The notes under the pieces: model-generated
What the model saw: the letters and a program-made list of their open reading frames with translations, nothing else
Told to the model about the DNA's origin: nothing
Database searches by the model: none
In this document: in pieces, positions 13,877 through 15,437 of the stretch
How positions within the stretch are numbered: the stretch's first letter is position 1
How the letters are laid out: each line of letters starts with the position of its first letter
Assembly (NCBI GenBank): GCA_050049355.1
Contig: JASFWK010000042.1
Location: forward strand, 1-15,437
Direction: 5' to 3'
Length of the DNA stretch: 15,437 bases
Origin: JASFWK01 sp050049355
Lineage (GTDB): Bacteria > Chloroflexota > Anaerolineae > B4-G1 > DUEL01
Program-made: the position numbers and the translations under genes

Positions 13877-15031
13877 TCACTGCTCCCAGAACGCCGACCG
13901 GTAGTCCTCGAACCGACTGGCCAGGATCGCCTCTCGGATCTCCCGAGCGACACTGAGTAGCATGTGGAGGTTATGAAGGGTGATCAGTTGGTGGCCCAGG
14001 ATCTCATTGGAGAGCGTCAGGTGGCGGAGGTAGGCACGACTGAAGTTGGTGCAGGTGTAGCAGGTGCAGCCTTCTTCCAGAGGATTGGGGTCGTCAGCGA
14101 AACGCGCATTGCGCAGGTTGATGCGGGCTGGCTTCGACGGGTTTGGACCAGGGATGCTGATGAGCGCTGCGCCATTGCGGGCCATCCGTGTGGGAAGGAC
14201 ACAGTCGAACATGTCTACGCCCCGCGCCACGCATTCTATTAGATCTCCGGGCGTGCCGACCCCCATGAGATAGCGTGGCTGCTCGGTGGGAAGAAGCCCA
14301 TCCAGCAGTTCAAGGGTCTTGTGCATCTCCCCCTTACTCTCTCCCACGCTCAGCCCTCCAATAGCGTAACCATCGAAGCCTAGGTTCGTCAGAAAGCGAG
14401 CGGAGTGCTCCCGGAGGTCAGGGAAGATCCCGCCCTGGACGATGCTGAAGAGGGCTTGGTCGGAACGACTTTTCGCAGCTCTGCACCGCTCCGCCCAGGT
14501 ATGGGTACGCTCCAGAGCCCGGATGTTGTAGTCGCGGTCGAGGGGTGGGGCGCACTCATCCAGGCAGGTGATGATATCCGCTCCAAGGTTCTCTTGGATG
14601 GCGATGACCTTCTCCGGAGTGAAGTGGTGCTTAGATCCGTCAATGTGTGAGCGGAAGGTGACGCCGTCGGCGTCGATCTTGCGGCGTTGGGCAAGGCTGA
14701 AGACCTGGTAGCCACCCGAGTCGGTAAGGATGGGACCGTCCCAACCCATGAATCTGTGCAAGCCGCCCAGGTGGGCAATGCGCTCGTCGCCGGGGCGCAG
14801 GTGAAGGTGGTAGGCGTTGGAAAGGATGATGGTCGCGCCCAAATCCTTGAGGTTGCGAGGAGAGGCAGCTTTTACGGTGGCCTGCGTGCCCACCGGCATA
14901 AACACTGGTGTGAGCACAGTTCCGCGTGGGGTGTGAAGGAGCCCAGCACGGGCGTGCCCATCAACGGCGGCAAGTTCGAACTGGAGTCCTCCACGGGGGT
15001 AGGGGTCTGAGTCACTCTGCGGTCTTTCCAT
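13877..15031 (-). CDS. tgt: Queuine/preQ1 tRNA-ribosyltransferase (tRNA-guanine transglycosylase)
   Basis: A 384-residue bacterial Tgt, normal length. It exchanges guanine-34 for the queuosine precursor preQ1 in GUN-anticodon tRNAs. Visible: FMPVGTQATVKA and LSNAYHLHLRPG near the N-terminus, D104 in LTDSGGYQVFSL, IVQGG (197-201), GGLSVGE (225-231), YLMGVGTP, the catalytic nucleophile D276 in VDMFDCVLPTR, and the zinc site C322, C324, C327 and H353 (CXCXXC-X25-H). All catalytic and metal residues are present. The ATG at 15031 was chosen because GAGG stands four bases upstream; an in-frame GTG at 15067 would add 12 residues but has a poor ribosome site. It is the first gene of a probable tgt-MFS-fusion operon. 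No queuosine synthesis genes (queC-F) are in the window. Confidence 0.95.
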   Translation of the reverse strand: MERPQSDSDPYPRGGLQFELAAVDGHARAGLLHTPRGTVLTPVFMPVGTQATVKAASPRNLKDLGATIILSNAYHLHLRPGDERIAHLGGLHRFMGWDGPILTDSGGYQVFSLAQRRKIDADGVTFRSHIDGSKHHFTPEKVIAIQENLGADIITCLDECAPPLDRDYNIRALERTHTWAERCRAAKSRSDQALFSIVQGGIFPDLREHSARFLTNLGFDGYAIGGLSVGESKGEMHKTLELLDGLLPTEQPRYLMGVGTPGDLIECVARGVDMFDCVLPTRMARNGAALISIPGPNPSKPARINLRNARFADDPNPLEEGCTCYTCTNFSRAYLRHLTLSNEILGHQLITLHNLHMLLSVAREIREAILASRFEDYRSAFWEQ

Positions 15032-15201
15032 TGGACCTCGCTCTGTTGGTCTACGTCCATTCCGCACACTCTTCAGGCGCGGCAGCAGAAACTAATCCCT
15101 CGATTGTGGTCTGGCCGCCTCCCACGGTGCTGGGGCACTTGATGGCTAGTTCGTCTACTCAACCCAGAGAAAGATGGTCTCTCAGAGCTGTACGATGCTG
15201 C

Positions 15202-15230
15202 ATTGTAGCCCAGGTTGGGTCTGCGGTCAA
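15202..15230 (-). promoter_or_regulatory. Promoter of the tgt operon
   Basis: On the minus strand, -35 TTGACC (15230-15225) and -10 TACAAT (15207-15202) are 17 bases apart, each 5 of 6 to consensus. Transcription would begin near 15195, leaving a long leader of about 160 bases before the tgt ATG. I found no preQ1 riboswitch pattern or other known motif in that leader. Confidence 0.6.
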
Positions 15231-15270
15231 CTTGAGGTGGCCTGGAGACTATCCATGTCTTATCACAGAG

Positions 15271-15324
15271 ACCGCCGAGGTCGCAGAGAACCCCAGAACA
15301 AGGCCTCTCGGCGTGCTCGGCGGT
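15271..15324. repeat. Large imperfect inverted repeat, REP-like element
   Basis: Bases 15271-15289 (ACCGCCGAGGTCGCAGAGA) and 15306-15324 (TCTCGGCGTGCTCGGCGGT) pair over 19 positions with three mismatches and a 16-base loop; the outer 9 bp are perfect. It is upstream of the tgt promoter in a gene-free stretch. The unit CTCGGCGGT plus a CTCTG-type tail looks like a dispersed intergenic repeat family that I recall from environmental genomes. The remaining 15325-15437 holds no supported gene; an AGTATACT palindrome is at 15406-15413. Confidence 0.55.
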
Positions 15325-15437
15325 GACGCAACCCAATCCGGCGGCGTGACATCTGTGCGTTCGTGCATCCGCAGGCTGCCGTTTGAACGCCTGGATCATC
15401 GCAAGAGTATACTACATGAGGGCACGGAATGGTTGGC

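Noticed and set aside
15032..15067. Tgt start at GTG 15067
   Set aside because: The ATG at 15031 has a closer GAGG ribosome site and gives the usual Tgt length; the extra 12 residues look unlike the family.
15032..15200. preQ1 riboswitch in the tgt leader
   Set aside because: I could not find the short H-type pseudoknot pattern with its A-rich tail; only a weak GAGAGA/TTTCTC stem is visible.
15073..15399. 108-codon minus-strand open frame upstream of tgt
   Set aside because: It crosses the inverted repeat and the tgt promoter and has no family resemblance, so it is treated as non-coding.
1..15437. CRISPR array, insertion sequence or phage genes
   Set aside because: No regularly spaced direct repeats, transposase motifs, integrase or structural phage genes were seen on either strand.

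Overview
The window is a GC-rich bacterial chromosomal segment. It carries housekeeping genes (rsmD, rel, secG, tgt) mixed with transport and glycosyltransferase genes. Several predicted starts are GTG, and clear TTGACA/TATAAT-type promoters can be read by eye. Protein style (NMYQSLHT in Rel, a phnD-phnC-phnE cluster with an oversized PhnE, an orphan family-5 solute-binding protein beside secG, a SufR-like regulator) suggests a member of the Chloroflexota, possibly an Anaerolineae-like lineage. That is inference from style, not a database match.

Layout. 1-220 (-): 5' end of rsmD, running out of the window. 221-366: divergent promoter region with overlapping -10 elements and a structured leader. 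367-2538 (+): a full-length bifunctional-type Rel (p)ppGpp synthetase/hydrolase. 2576-4233 (-): two family-2 glycosyltransferases with an ATGA overlap. 4234-4332: a spacer filled by an inverted repeat of a CACGAAG-type element. 4333-7641 (-): phnD-phnC-phnE, a phosphonate/phosphite-type ABC importer with its own promoter, a perfect 11-bp hairpin between phnD and phnC, and a PhnE almost twice the usual size. 7878-9548 (-): an orphan, apparently membrane-anchored family-5 solute-binding protein. 9621-9863 (-): secG, with an extended -10 promoter. 10148-10771 (+): a divergent SufR-like winged-helix regulator with four C-terminal cysteines, its own promoter and a palindromic operator candidate. 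10810-15031 (-): a probable operon tgt - MFS transporter - metallo-beta-lactamase/aminotransferase fusion, read from a promoter about 170 bases upstream of tgt. 15032-15437: tgt leader and an intergenic stretch with a large imperfect inverted repeat.

How the genes work together. phnD, phnC and phnE make one complete importer (binding protein, ATPase, permease). The two glycosyltransferases are translationally coupled and probably act on the same surface glycan or glycolipid. The other neighbours have no obvious shared pathway. The most unusual items are the single open frame joining a glyoxalase-II-like hydrolase to a class-I aminotransferase, the PhnE with two added modules, and a Rel protein combining an intact hydrolase site with the EFDD synthetase motif normally associated with monofunctional RelA. 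I saw no CRISPR array, tRNA, rRNA, transposase or phage gene.
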